DNA of 13,793 nt from Massilia sp. UBA2604 (GCA_002339265.1 DDKG01000258.1:12058-25850); one strand, 5' to 3'. Shown: positions 1-8,180, numbered from the stretch's first letter. Numbers and translations are program-made. Notes: generated by a model not told the origin, from the letters alone.

Positions 1-795
1 GCCGTGCGCGCCCGCGCCGGCCTGACCCAGCTCGGCCTGCCGTATGCGCAGGACGCCGCGATCACGCGCCACCTGGCCGCCTTCCTGGCGCGCCAGGCCG
101 GCGCCACCGCCGAACTCGAAGGGTTCAGCGGCCGCGTGAATGCGGAGCACAGCTTCCTGCATCCGAGCGCGGTGCTGTTCAACGGCGGCGTGTTCAAGTC
201 CGGCATCCTGGCCCAGCGCGTGATGGACACCATCAACGACTGGCTGTACATGGAGGGCGCGGAACCGGCGCGCATGCTCGAAGGCGCCGACCTGGACCTG
301 GCGGTGGCGCGCGGCGCGGCCTATTTCAGCTACGCGCGGCGTGGCGGCGGCGTGCGCATCCGCGGCGGCACGGCGCGTTCCTACTACGTCGGCGTCGAGT
401 CGTCGATGCCGGCCATCCCTGGCATGGAACCGCCGCTCGAGGCGCTGTGCGTGGCGCCGTTCGGCATGGAAGAAGGCAGCGAACTCGAATTGCCGGGCCA
501 GGAATTCGGCCTGGTAATCGGCGAGCCGGTCACCTTCCGCTTCTTCGGTTCGACCACCCGCCGCCAGGACCGCATCGGCGACGTGCTCGAGTTCTGGGGT
601 CCTGAAGAGCTGCAGGAACTGAACGAGATCCAGGCGACCCTGCCGGCCGAGGGCCGTGTGGCCGGCGAAGTCGTGCAGGTCAAGCTGCATGCGCTGGCGA
701 CCGATGCCGGCACGCTGGAACTGGCGGCCGTCGCCCGTGACGGCCAGCGCTGGAAGGTCGAGTTCGACGTTCGTACCGCCGTCGACGCCTCGTGA
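1..795 (+). CDS. Hsp70-family chaperone, C-terminal part (5' end outside window)
   Basis: This is the 3' part of an Hsp70/DnaK-like ATPase gene; the frame is open to the first base, so the start and the phosphate-1 motif lie outside the window. About 264 residues are visible. They include a YAQDAAITRHLA segment, an LFNGGVF element (ATPase adenosine-region glycines), an LAVARGAA segment and a GTARSYY segment, followed by a beta-rich tail. Each has a counterpart in the next gene (YASDPAVTRHLA, LLNGGVF, IAVARGAV, GAARSYY), so the two are paralogues. The gene ends about 240 residues after the LFNGGVF element and lacks the long helical C-terminal extension of its neighbour. Its TGA overlaps the GTG start of the next gene in a GTGA tetranucleotide, which implies translational coupling. 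From memory, such pairs often follow a DUF2760 gene in Burkholderiales; that part is not visible here. The client protein is unknown. Confidence 0.88.
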   Translation, partial: AVRARAGLTQLGLPYAQDAAITRHLAAFLARQAGATAELEGFSGRVNAEHSFLHPSAVLFNGGVFKSGILAQRVMDTINDWLYMEGAEPARMLEGADLDLAVARGAAYFSYARRGGGVRIRGGTARSYYVGVESSMPAIPGMEPPLEALCVAPFGMEEGSELELPGQEFGLVIGEPVTFRFFGSTTRRQDRIGDVLEFWGPEELQELNEIQATLPAEGRVAGEVVQVKLHALATDAGTLELAAVARDGQRWKVEFDVRTAVDAS

Positions 796-3614
796 CGTAC
801 CTGGTAGGCATCGACCTCGGCACCACCAACACGGTGCTGGCCTTTGCCCATGACGGCAAGGGCGCGATCGAGCTGTTCTCGATCGACCAGTTGGTGGCGC
901 CCGGCGAAGTCGCCGGCGCGCCGCTGCTGCCGTCGATGCGCTACCACCCGGGCGAGGACGAACTCGCGCCGGGCGAACTGCAACTCCCCTGGAATACCCT
1001 GGATGTCGCCGGCGTCGAACGCGTCGCGCTCGGTCGCCTGGCCCGCGCGCTGGGCGCGGCCACGCCGGGACGCCTGGTGGCCAGCGCCAAGAGCTGGCTG
1101 TCGCATACGGGTGTCGACCGCATGGCGCCGATCCTGCCATGGGGCGCCGAAGGTGACGTCGCCAAGGTGTCGCCGGTGACGGCCAGCGCCAGCTACCTGG
1201 CGCACCTGCGCGCCGCGTGGAATACGCGCTTCCCCAAGCAACCACTGGAACGCCAGCAGATCGTGCTCACGGTCCCGGCCTCGTTCGACGAAGGCGCGCG
1301 TGCGCTGACCATCGAAGCGGCCAAGCAGGCCGGCCTGCCGGACGTGCGCCTGCTGGAAGAACCGCAGGCCGCGCTGTATGACTGGCTGTACCGGCATCGC
1401 ACGCAATTAAGTGAAGACTTGGGCGACGCACGTCTGGTGCTGGTGGCCGACGTCGGCGGCGGCACCACCGACTTCAGCCTGGTCAAGGTCGAGGCCAGGG
1501 ATGGCGAACCGTCGCTCACCCGCATCGGCGTGGGCAACCACCTGATCCTGGGCGGCGACAATATGGACCTGGCGCTGGCCCACCTGGTCGAGGCGCGCAT
1601 GGCCGAACAGGCCGGCGAAGACCCCACGCGCAGCCGCCTGTCGAGCGCGCGCCTGGCCCAGCTCACCGAACGCTGCCGCGCGGCCAAGGAACAGCTGCTG
1701 GCCGATGATGCCCCGGACCACGTCACCGTCACCCTGCTCGGCGCCGGCAGCCGCCTGATCGGCGCCAGCCGCAAGGCCGATCTGCGGCGCGAAGACATCG
1801 AGCGCATCGTGCTGGACGGCTTCTTCCCGCTCAATGCGGCGCAGGAAGACGCGAAGCGCGCGCGCGCCGGCATCGTCGAATTCGGTCTGCCGTATGCGAG
1901 CGACCCGGCCGTCACGCGCCACCTGGCGGGCTTCCTGCGCCAACACGCGGCCGCCGCGCGCGAGGCGCTTGGCCTGGCCGACGACGGCATATTGCCGGTA
2001 CCCGACACCATCCTGCTCAACGGCGGCGTGTTCAGGGGCAGCGCACTGGCGCAGCGCCTGGTCGACACGTTAACGGCATGGCGCGGCGCACCGGTACGCG
2101 TGCTGCACAACGAGAACCCCGACATCGCCGTCGCCCGCGGCGCCGTGGCCTATACGCTGGCGCGCCAGGGCCTGGCCCCAAGCATCGAAAGCGGCGCCGC
2201 GCGCAGCTACTACCTGCTACTCGATGGCGAAGAACAGAAAGACAAACTGCGCACCGTTTGCCTGCTCCCGCGCGGCACGTCAGCCGCAGTCGAAGTGGCG
2301 CTGGCGGACCGCAGCTTCGCGCTGCGCGTCGGACGTCCGGTGCGCTTCCACCTGGTGTCGACCATCGCCGATGACGGCGCCCCGCCGCAGCCCGGCGACC
2401 TGGTCGACCTCGATCCCTCCAGGGTGGTGCGCCTGCCGGCCATCGCCACCGTGCTGCGCGCCGCGCGCGGCGCGCCAAGCGAGATCCCGGTTCGGCTCGT
2501 GACGACCCTGAGCGAAGTCGGCACGCTCGACGTCCATTGCGTGGCCGAGGACGGCGGCCAGCGCTGGCAGCTCGCCTTCCAGCTGCGCAGCAACGACAAC
2601 CAGGACGACGGCGACACGCAGGAAGAAGCGCTGCCGCTGGAACTGGACGCCGCGATCGACAAGATCGAGCGCGTGTTCGGCGCCCGCTCGAAACAGGTCG
2701 ACCCGAAAGAAGTCAAACAGCTGCGCGCCGGCCTGGAGCACCTGTTGGGTAGCCGCGAGCGCTGGACCACGCCCTTGCTGCGACGCCTGTTCGACGCCCT
2801 GCTGGCGCGCGCAAAAGGCCGGCGGCGTTCGGTCGAACACGAGCGCGCCTGGCTGAACCTCGCCGGCTACTGCCTGCGTCCCGGCTTCGGCCATCCGCTC
2901 GACGAATGGCGCATGGAACAACTGTGGGCGATGTTCGAGGGCGGCGTCCAGCACCACAAGGACAGCCAGGTGCGCGCCGAGTGGTGGACCCTGTGGCGCC
3001 GGGTGGCGGGCGGCCTGTCGACCGAATCGCAGCTGCGCGTGCTGGACGATTTCGCCTTCAACCTGCAGGCCGACGAAGCGGAACGCGGACGGCGGCCGGT
3101 CACGCTGGTCGACGGCAGCGAAGAAGACATGCTGCGCGTCGGCGCCTCGCTCGAACGCATCCCTTCGGCCTACAAGGCGGAGATCGGCGAATGGCTATTC
3201 AGCCAGATCGACACTATCCCGTCCGGCGGCAAGCTCGACGCCCGCGCCAGCGCGCGCTATGGGCGGTACCTAGGGGCCCTGGGCCGGGTCGGCGCGCGCC
3301 AGTCGTTCCAGTCGAGCGCCCACGAGGTGGCGCCGCCCGAGGTGGCCGAAAACTGGCTGCTAAAGCTGCTGCAACTGGACTGGCGCAAGGTGGAGCCGGC
3401 CGGCTTCGCCGCCGCCCATATCGCGCGCATGACGGGCGACCGCTCGCGCGACATCAAGGAAGCAGTGCGCGACGACGTGCTGCGGCGCCTGGCCTCCAGC
3501 GGCGCGCCGCCGATGTGGTCGGCGATGGTGCGCGAAGTGGTGGAGCTGGACCAGGCCGTCGAGACCCGCCTGCTGGGCGATGCGCTGCCGCCGGGACTCA
3601 AGCTGCTGCGCTGA
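792..3614 (+). CDS. Hsp70-family chaperone with DUF3731-type C-terminal domain
   Basis: This is a 940-residue predicted cytoplasmic Hsp70-type ATPase. The nucleotide-binding fold shows phosphate-1 GIDLGTTNT (residues 6-14), phosphate-2 DVGGGTTDF (220-228) and the LLNGGVF adenosine-region element (408-414). After a beta-rich segment, residues about 615-940 form a largely helical region rich in Trp and Arg. It resembles the DUF3731 region of predicted Hsp70-type chaperones and replaces the usual peptide-binding lid of DnaK; DnaK is about 640 residues, so the extra length is this tail. The GTG start overlaps the stop of the paralogous upstream gene (GTGA), so both are probably made in fixed proportion and may act as a pair. 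The last 17 bases overlap the 3' end of the convergent methyltransferase gene. The Hsp70 fold is certain. The DUF3731 name is from memory of the family, and the client is unknown. Confidence 0.92.
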   Translation: MTYLVGIDLGTTNTVLAFAHDGKGAIELFSIDQLVAPGEVAGAPLLPSMRYHPGEDELAPGELQLPWNTLDVAGVERVALGRLARALGAATPGRLVASAKSWLSHTGVDRMAPILPWGAEGDVAKVSPVTASASYLAHLRAAWNTRFPKQPLERQQIVLTVPASFDEGARALTIEAAKQAGLPDVRLLEEPQAALYDWLYRHRTQLSEDLGDARLVLVADVGGGTTDFSLVKVEARDGEPSLTRIGVGNHLILGGDNMDLALAHLVEARMAEQAGEDPTRSRLSSARLAQLTERCRAAKEQLLADDAPDHVTVTLLGAGSRLIGASRKADLRREDIERIVLDGFFPLNAAQEDAKRARAGIVEFGLPYASDPAVTRHLAGFLRQHAAAAREALGLADDGILPVPDTILLNGGVFRGSALAQRLVDTLTAWRGAPVRVLHNENPDIAVARGAVAYTLARQGLAPSIESGAARSYYLLLDGEEQKDKLRTVCLLPRGTSAAVEVALADRSFALRVGRPVRFHLVSTIADDGAPPQPGDLVDLDPSRVVRLPAIATVLRAARGAPSEIPVRLVTTLSEVGTLDVHCVAEDGGQRWQLAFQLRSNDNQDDGDTQEEALPLELDAAIDKIERVFGARSKQVDPKEVKQLRAGLEHLLGSRERWTTPLLRRLFDALLARAKGRRRSVEHERAWLNLAGYCLRPGFGHPLDEWRMEQLWAMFEGGVQHHKDSQVRAEWWTLWRRVAGGLSTESQLRVLDDFAFNLQADEAERGRRPVTLVDGSEEDMLRVGASLERIPSAYKAEIGEWLFSQIDTIPSGGKLDARASARYGRYLGALGRVGARQSFQSSAHEVAPPEVAENWLLKLLQLDWRKVEPAGFAAAHIARMTGDRSRDIKEAVRDDVLRRLASSGAPPMWSAMVREVVELDQAVETRLLGDALPPGLKLLR

Positions 3615-4293
3615 TCTCATCCTGTTCCGGCAGCCGCCCTGCCAGGATCAGCGACACCGGCTTGCCGGTGCGCGGATGCAGCGGTTCGCGCATCTCGACC
3701 ACGCGCAGGCCGTGCCGCTCGAACAGCGCGATCCAGCTCGACACCGTGCGGAAGTACCAGGGCGGCGCGTCCTGGAAGTCGTCGCTGAAGCCGGCCCAGC
3801 TGCCCGCGCGCCAGCCGTCGGCATAGGGCGCGTCGCCGCAGGCCATCACGGGATGCACGGTCTGCACGACAAGGGTGCCGCCAGCCCGCAGATAGGTCGG
3901 CGCGGCGGCGAACAGGCCGTCGACCGCCTCGTTTCCGATCAGCGAGAAGTTGGCCACCGCGACATCGGCCGCCAGCGCCAGCGCGCCGGCCGCGATCTCT
4001 TCATACGACAGCACGCGAAAGTCGCCGCCACCCGCGGCGCGCGCCTGCTCGACCAGGCCCTCGATCGCATCCACGCCGACCATCGTTACTTCGGGCAGCG
4101 CGCGCACCAGCCAGCCTTCGCCGCAGCCGAGATCGACGCCGGTGCGCGGCGCACGCGCGCGTACGGCATCGACGATGGCGGCATTGGTCACCAGGGTGCG
4201 GCTTTCGATTTCGCCGCTACGCACCGCACTGGTCCAGGGAGCCGCATTGCGCGACCAGGATTCGAGGATTGCTGCGTCGGTGTGATCGTTCAT
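3598..4293 (-). CDS. Class I SAM-dependent methyltransferase
   Basis: A 231-residue predicted cytoplasmic methyltransferase of the Rossmann-like class I fold. Motif I reads VDLGCGEG (residues 53-60). An acidic residue after strand 2 (D75, in GVDA) would contact the ribose of S-adenosylmethionine. ADVAVANFSL (109-118) fits motif IV and GGTLVVQTVHP (138-148) fits motif V. The C-terminal third (WYFRTVSSWIALFERHGLRV) is the usual substrate-side helix and strand, but it does not tell me the substrate. I chose the ATG at 4293 because AAAGGAG lies about five bases upstream; an in-frame ATG seven codons earlier has no comparable ribosome site. The gene is convergent with the Hsp70 gene (17-base overlap) and divergent from the DUF4230-like gene. 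It could be a small-molecule or protein methyltransferase. Confidence 0.85.
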   Translation of the reverse strand: MNDHTDAAILESWSRNAAPWTSAVRSGEIESRTLVTNAAIVDAVRARAPRTGVDLGCGEGWLVRALPEVTMVGVDAIEGLVEQARAAGGGDFRVLSYEEIAAGALALAADVAVANFSLIGNEAVDGLFAAAPTYLRAGGTLVVQTVHPVMACGDAPYADGWRAGSWAGFSDDFQDAPPWYFRTVSSWIALFERHGLRVVEMREPLHPRTGKPVSLILAGRLPEQDEISAAA

Positions 4294-4408
4294 GGCATCT
4301 CCTTTGACGCTCATTATGCATGAGGCGGCGAACCGCTCCCAGGCATGCGGCAGCCATCGCGATCATCCAGTAGACTGGCCGGGTTCCAACGCATCCATCC
4401 TGCCGTCC

Positions 4409-5047
4409 ATGAAATCTCCGCAACGCCTGCCGATCCTGCTCGTCGCCGTCACTGCCGCCGCCATCACTTTTGCCTTCATCAAGAAGCCGGCCGAGCCGGA
4501 AGCGCCGCCGCCGCTGGTCTCGCTGGAAAAGATGGGCCATCTGGTCTCGCTCAGGATGAACTACGCGGACGTCATCGAGTTCACGCAACCGAATGCGGTC
4601 GACATTCCCTGGTCACAATGGGAAGTACGGCTGGGCAGCACCCGTGTGCTGCTGGTCGCGCGCGGCGACTGCACGCTGGCGACTGACCTGCGCCAGGCGC
4701 GCTATGAAGACATCGACGAGCGCGCGCGCACCCTCACCATCGTGCTGCCGCCGCCCGCGCCGCTGCAGGCGCGCATCAGCCACGAGGCGCGCAACCGGGG
4801 CGGTTCCTATTTCTATGCGGTCACCGAACAGGGGCTGCAGGCCTTCATCCCCTCGGCCCAGACCCGCACCAATGCGATGAACAAGGCGCTGGAGACGGCG
4901 CAAAAGGCCGTGCAGGCGGCCTGCAGCCAGCCCGCCGTGCTGAACACGGCCAAGGAAAACGCGGCCACCGTCATGCAGGCCACCCTGGCCGCCACCGGCT
5001 GGATGCCGACCGTTATCTGGGAACCGCTGTCCCCCGCAAAGCCCTGA
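4409..5047 (+). CDS. Membrane-anchored DUF4230-like protein
   Basis: A 212-residue protein with a short basic start, one hydrophobic segment (residues about 7-24, ending FAFIKK) and a Pro/Glu linker, so it is probably inner-membrane anchored with the rest in the periplasm. The remainder has the pattern I associate with DUF4230: an early strand region (about 38-60), a charged DLRQARYEDIDE stretch (93-104), the strand TLTIVLPPPAPLQARIS, and a long C-terminal helix rich in Ala, Gln and Lys (about 152-195) ending in GWMPTVIWEP. I chose the ATG at 4409 because it places the hydrophobic segment at the N-terminus; no clear Shine-Dalgarno precedes it, and in-frame ATGs at 4292 and 4316 cannot be excluded. 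It is divergent from the methyltransferase gene. Function is unknown. Confidence 0.7.
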   Translation: MKSPQRLPILLVAVTAAAITFAFIKKPAEPEAPPPLVSLEKMGHLVSLRMNYADVIEFTQPNAVDIPWSQWEVRLGSTRVLLVARGDCTLATDLRQARYEDIDERARTLTIVLPPPAPLQARISHEARNRGGSYFYAVTEQGLQAFIPSAQTRTNAMNKALETAQKAVQAACSQPAVLNTAKENAATVMQATLAATGWMPTVIWEPLSPAKP

Positions 5048-5095
5048 GCGGGCAGCGCTCGAGCAGCGCCGGCGTGCCGGCGAAGCAGGCATGCA

Positions 5096-5155
5096 TATCG
5101 ATTAAATGCTTACTATTCGTCAATACTAATGGATAATACTCGATCCATTTTTTTG
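5096..5155 (+). promoter_or_regulatory. AT-rich putative promoter of the exported hydrolase gene
   Basis: A sharply AT-rich patch in otherwise GC-rich DNA, just upstream of the hydrolase gene. GATAAT (5132-5137) is a good -10 hexamer. A weak -35 candidate, TTACTA (5110-5115), lies 16 bases before it and matches TTGACA at only three positions. A T-run and TTGACC follow (about 5147-5157). The promoter assignment is inference from composition and position. Confidence 0.35.
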
Positions 5156-5168
5156 ACCGGATGCCCAC

Positions 5169-6290
5169 ATGCCCAACCGCCTGTTGCCCCGCCTCTGCCT
5201 GTCGCTGGTCCTCGCCGGCGCCGTCCTCGCGCCGGCCTTCGCCCAGAAACCCGAGAGCCGCGCCGAGGCGGTCAAGATTGTCGCCGACATGCGGCGCCTG
5301 GTCATGCCGGGCGCCATCGAGCGTACCCAGGCGGTGCGCATCGGCGGCATCGACCAGTGGATCTCGGTGCGCGGCGTCGACCGCCGCAATCCGGTTCTGC
5401 TAATGCTCCACGGCGGCCCGGGTTATGTGTCGATGCCCACCAGCTGGTACTTCCAGCGCGGCTGGGAAGACTTCTTCACCGTGGTGCAGTGGGACCAGCG
5501 CGGCGCCGGCAAGACCTACGCCGCCAACGATCCGGCCGTCGTGGCGCCGACCATGAAGCGCGCGCGCATGGTCGCCGACGCCGAAGAGATGGTGCAATGG
5601 CTGCGGCGCGAGTTCGGCAAGGAGCGCATCTTCGTGCTCGGCCATTCCTGGGGCAGCTCGCTCGGCATCGAGCTGGCCAGCAAGCACCCGGAATGGCTGC
5701 ACGCCTATATCGGCATGGGCCAGGCCACCAATGGACCGGAAGGCGAACGGCGCGGCCTGCGCTTCGCGCTCGACGCCGCGCGGCGCGACAACAACACCAA
5801 GGCGGTGCACGAACTCGAGTCGCTCGGCGACTATGCTGCGCCGGGCCGCCCGATCGTGCTGAAGGACATCTACCTGCAGCGCAAGTGGCTTGGCTACTAC
5901 GGCGGCGCGATTCACGGCCGCAAGGACTTCGCCCACGAAAGCGCGGCGTCGCGCCTGTCCCCGGAGTACACCGACGCCGACCTGCGCACGATCTGGACGG
6001 CCAACGACTTCTCGCAGGAGCACCTGCTGGCCGAGGTGATCTCGACCGACTTCAGTGGCTATAAACGCTTCGACTGCCCGATCGTCGTGTTCAACGGACG
6101 GCACGACTACAACGTGTCGTCGAGCGTGACCGCCGAGTGGTTCGAGACCGTCAAGGCGCCGCACAAGAAACTGGTGTGGTTCGAGCATTCGGGCCACGAG
6201 ATGTTCAACGAAGAGCCGGGCAAGATGCTGGACGCGCTGCTGCGCCATGTGCGGCCGATCGCCGAGAAGGCGGGCGACGTGGCGCCGTAG
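5169..6290 (+). CDS. Exported alpha/beta hydrolase, proline iminopeptidase-like (S33 type)
   Basis: A 373-residue serine hydrolase with a Sec signal peptide (residues 1-25, cleavage after AFA), so it probably acts in the periplasm or outside the cell. The oxyanion-hole motif HGGPG (81-85) and the DQRGAG stretch soon after are the signature of proline iminopeptidase-like enzymes, which release N-terminal proline from peptides. The triad is visible: Ser160 in GHSWG (158-162), Asp313 in NGRHDYN and His343 in HSGHEMF. The region between about 185 and 290 is the variable cap that sets substrate choice. Classical cytosolic enzymes of this group are about 310 residues; the excess is the signal peptide and an N-terminal extension. 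The gene stands alone, and a REP-like hairpin pair lies downstream. A peptidase is most likely, but other alpha/beta hydrolase activities with HGGPG occur. Confidence 0.85.
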   Translation: MPNRLLPRLCLSLVLAGAVLAPAFAQKPESRAEAVKIVADMRRLVMPGAIERTQAVRIGGIDQWISVRGVDRRNPVLLMLHGGPGYVSMPTSWYFQRGWEDFFTVVQWDQRGAGKTYAANDPAVVAPTMKRARMVADAEEMVQWLRREFGKERIFVLGHSWGSSLGIELASKHPEWLHAYIGMGQATNGPEGERRGLRFALDAARRDNNTKAVHELESLGDYAAPGRPIVLKDIYLQRKWLGYYGGAIHGRKDFAHESAASRLSPEYTDADLRTIWTANDFSQEHLLAEVISTDFSGYKRFDCPIVVFNGRHDYNVSSSVTAEWFETVKAPHKKLVWFEHSGHEMFNEEPGKMLDALLRHVRPIAEKAGDVAP

Positions 6291-6356
6291 CGTGTGCTGG
6301 GCCGCGCGCGAGGCGGCGTACCGACTGCATCAGAAGGCAGTCCCGCTGCGCAAGCA

Positions 6357-6442
6357 GTCGTTCCGGCGCAGGCCGGAACCCAATCTTGCATGCGCTGTGA
6401 CAGTGCAAGGAACTTGGGCACCGGCCTGCGCCGGTGCGACGG
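6357..6442. repeat. REP-like inverted hairpin pair (GTCG...CCCAA type)
   Basis: Two hairpins in opposite orientation. The left stem is TTCCGGC (6361-6367) with GCCGGAA (6372-6378) around a GCAG loop. The right stem is GCACCGGC (6418-6425) with GCCGGTGC (6430-6437) around CTGC. The flanks also pair: GTCG (6357-6360) with CGAC (6437-6440), and CCCAA (6379-6383) with TTGGG (6414-6418). A further CTTGCA / TGCAAG pair (6385-6390, 6404-6409) lies inside. The element occupies most of the gap between the convergent hydrolase and four-cysteine protein genes, so it could also end or protect both transcripts. No U-run follows the stems. Confidence 0.65.
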
Positions 6443-6463
6443 TCTCGTGGCTAGTGGAAGAAA

Positions 6464-7024
6464 TCAATCAGGCGCGCGCTGGCGCAGTCCGTCGATCGAC
6501 GCCTTGTATTGTCGGGAGGCCTTCAGGCGCGCCAGGTAGCGGATGGGGCGCCGCTGGTCCATGCCGATCTCGTAATTGAGGCTGCCGCGCGCGCCGCAAT
6601 AGGCCTCGCAAGTACGCCCGCCTTCAGGAAACGGCCGGTCGGTGAGCATCAGCTTGCCGTCCACTTCCCCGATCTTGAGCACGCACGGTGGCTCACCCGC
6701 GACCAGCGACTCCGGATCGCGATACACGAACATGCCATCCTCGAAGCGCGCCATGCCGTGGATACCGCAGCTATGGCCATTGAAGAAATCCAGGTGCACG
6801 CGCACGTAGACATGCTCGCGATCGTAGGGGACGATCTCGACGATGTCCTCGGCCTGGTAGGACTCGGTCTCTTCCTGGCCTGGCACGATCAATCCGCTCG
6901 TGAAGCGGTGCTTGTAGACGCCGGCGATCCGCTCCATCGCCTGCGGGGCCGGCGACGCCGGTGTGGCGGCCATGGCGGCGCCAGCAAGGGCCGCGCCAAT
7001 CAGGAGAATGCCTGTATATTTCAT
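6464..7024 (-). CDS. Exported hypothetical protein with four cysteines
   Basis: A 186-residue protein I do not recognise. It starts with a Sec signal peptide (MKYTGILLIGAALAGAAMAA, cleavage near residue 19-20). The mature part is mostly beta: a GVYKHRF start (35-41), a SYQAEDIVEIVPYD strand (55-68), HVYVRVHLDFFNGHSCGIHG (71-90), then strands with acidic turns. The only cysteines are 86, 114, 139 and 143. The last two sit in a CEAYCGARGSL stretch, which suggests two disulfides in the periplasm. No lipobox is present. I chose the ATG at 7024, which has AAGG six bases upstream and begins the signal peptide; an upstream in-frame ATG at 7069 would bury it. Small binding or inhibitor proteins (LprI-like) have a similar cysteine-rich look, but I cannot assign a function. 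Confidence 0.75.
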   Translation of the reverse strand: MKYTGILLIGAALAGAAMAATPASPAPQAMERIAGVYKHRFTSGLIVPGQEETESYQAEDIVEIVPYDREHVYVRVHLDFFNGHSCGIHGMARFEDGMFVYRDPESLVAGEPPCVLKIGEVDGKLMLTDRPFPEGGRTCEAYCGARGSLNYEIGMDQRRPIRYLARLKASRQYKASIDGLRQRAPD

Positions 7025-7176
7025 GTTGAGCCTTGGACGTAAAGACAAGCTGATTTGCAAGGAGGGCATGGTGCACGTACTACTACGTACGCAGTAGGCA
7101 TGAGCATTCGTGTAAAATCGTTTCAGCAGGTTATCGAAAAATCGCGTAATAATTCAACTATATAGGTGACAAAACC
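7025..7176. promoter_or_regulatory. Divergent control region between the four-cysteine protein and Bug-type genes
   Basis: This 152-base gap must hold both promoters. Its right half (about 7110-7165) is AT-rich for this DNA and contains TAAAAT (7113-7118), TAATAAT (7147-7153) and TATATA (7159-7164), all possible -10 elements for the Bug-type gene. None has a convincing -35 partner. AGGTGA at 7165-7170 is the likely ribosome site for the ATG at 7177. A CGTAC/GTACG inverted repeat lies near 7076-7092. Confidence 0.35.
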
Positions 7177-8154
7177 ATGCGAGTCTTCCCGTCCAAAGGA
7201 AAATCCCTCGTCTTCGCCCTGGCAGCAACCGTTCTTTCCACCAGCGCCTTCGCCCAGAACTGGCCAACCGGCAACGTGACCGTGGTCGTGCCATGGCCGG
7301 CCGGCGGCCCATCCGACATCGCGGCGCGCCCGCTGGCGAAAGGCCTGACCACCGACCTGAAACAGTCGTTCGTCATCGATAACCGCGGCGGTGGCGGCGG
7401 CAATATCGGCACCCTGGCCGTGACCCGCGCCAAGCCGGACGGCCAGACGCTGTTGATCACCTCGAGCGCGCCGATCGTGATCAACCCGAGCCTGTACAAG
7501 AAGATGGCCTTCGACCCGGCCAAGGACCTGATCCCGGTCACCAACCTGCTGCGCGCGCCGCTGGTGCTGGTGGCCCACCCATCGGTGCCGGCCAAGAACG
7601 TCAAGGAACTGCTGGCCCACATCCAGTCGAAGAAAGGCCAGTTCTCGTATGCGTCGGCCGGCAACGGCACCCCGCAGCACCTGACCGGTGAACTGTTCCG
7701 CGGCGTGACCAAGCTCGACATGGTGCACGTGCCGTACAAAGGCTCGGCGCCGGCGATTTCCGACCTGCTGGGCGGCCACATCCCGATGATGTTCGACTCC
7801 ACCATCGCGATCATGCCGCACATCAAGAGCGGCAAGGTGAAGCCGATCGCCATCTCGGGCAACAAGCGCTCGCCGCTGCTGCCGGACGTGCCGACCTTCG
7901 CCGAAGCGGGCCTGAACATCGAGTCCTACGCCTGGTACGGCCTGTTCGTGCCGGCCAAGACCCCGAAAGCCATCGTCGACAAGATCAACGCCGAATCGCA
8001 GAAAGTCATGAAGCAGGCTGACTTCCAGCGCGTGCTGGCCGACACCGGCACCGAGTACGTGGGCGACTCGCCTGAGAACTTCGCCAAGTTCGTGCAGGCC
8101 GAAAGCGCCAAATGGTCGAAGATCGTGAAGGACAGCGGCGCGACCGTCGACTGA
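7177..8154 (+). CDS. Bug-family (TctC-like) tripartite tricarboxylate transporter substrate-binding protein
   Basis: A 325-residue periplasmic solute-binding protein of the Bug family, which captures small carboxylates or related compounds. A Sec signal peptide covers residues 1-26 (cleavage after AFA). Family hallmarks follow in order: VVVPWPAGGPSDIAAR near the mature N-terminus, the Gly-rich DNRGGGGGNIG turn that frames the ligand carboxylate, a YASAGNGTPQHL segment, VPYKGSAPAISDLLGG, and PLLPDVPTFAEAG then WYGLFVPAKTPK. The length is typical. No TctA or TctB membrane genes lie nearby, so this is one of the orphan Bug proteins that are abundant in Burkholderiales. It may serve a distant transporter or a sensor. 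AGGTGA precedes the ATG, and a strong terminator follows directly. The ligand cannot be read from sequence. Confidence 0.93.
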   Translation: MRVFPSKGKSLVFALAATVLSTSAFAQNWPTGNVTVVVPWPAGGPSDIAARPLAKGLTTDLKQSFVIDNRGGGGGNIGTLAVTRAKPDGQTLLITSSAPIVINPSLYKKMAFDPAKDLIPVTNLLRAPLVLVAHPSVPAKNVKELLAHIQSKKGQFSYASAGNGTPQHLTGELFRGVTKLDMVHVPYKGSAPAISDLLGGHIPMMFDSTIAIMPHIKSGKVKPIAISGNKRSPLLPDVPTFAEAGLNIESYAWYGLFVPAKTPKAIVDKINAESQKVMKQADFQRVLADTGTEYVGDSPENFAKFVQAESAKWSKIVKDSGATVD

Positions 8155-8180
8155 TCGAAACGATCCAGTAGTACCCAGTA

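Noticed and set aside
384..1406. Long minus-strand open frame under the Hsp70 genes
   Set aside because: It runs antisense to two clearly real Hsp70 genes, its composition is Arg/Ala-rich as expected for a shadow in GC-rich DNA, and it shows no motif.
5129..6064. Plus-strand frame overlapping the exported hydrolase
   Set aside because: The translation is Arg/Pro/Ala-rich noise, while the other frame contains the signal peptide and complete catalytic triad.
7071..7095. CGTAC/GTACG repeat as an operator
   Set aside because: It is short, self-similar (ACGTAC twice), and has no partner copy or nearby regulator gene.
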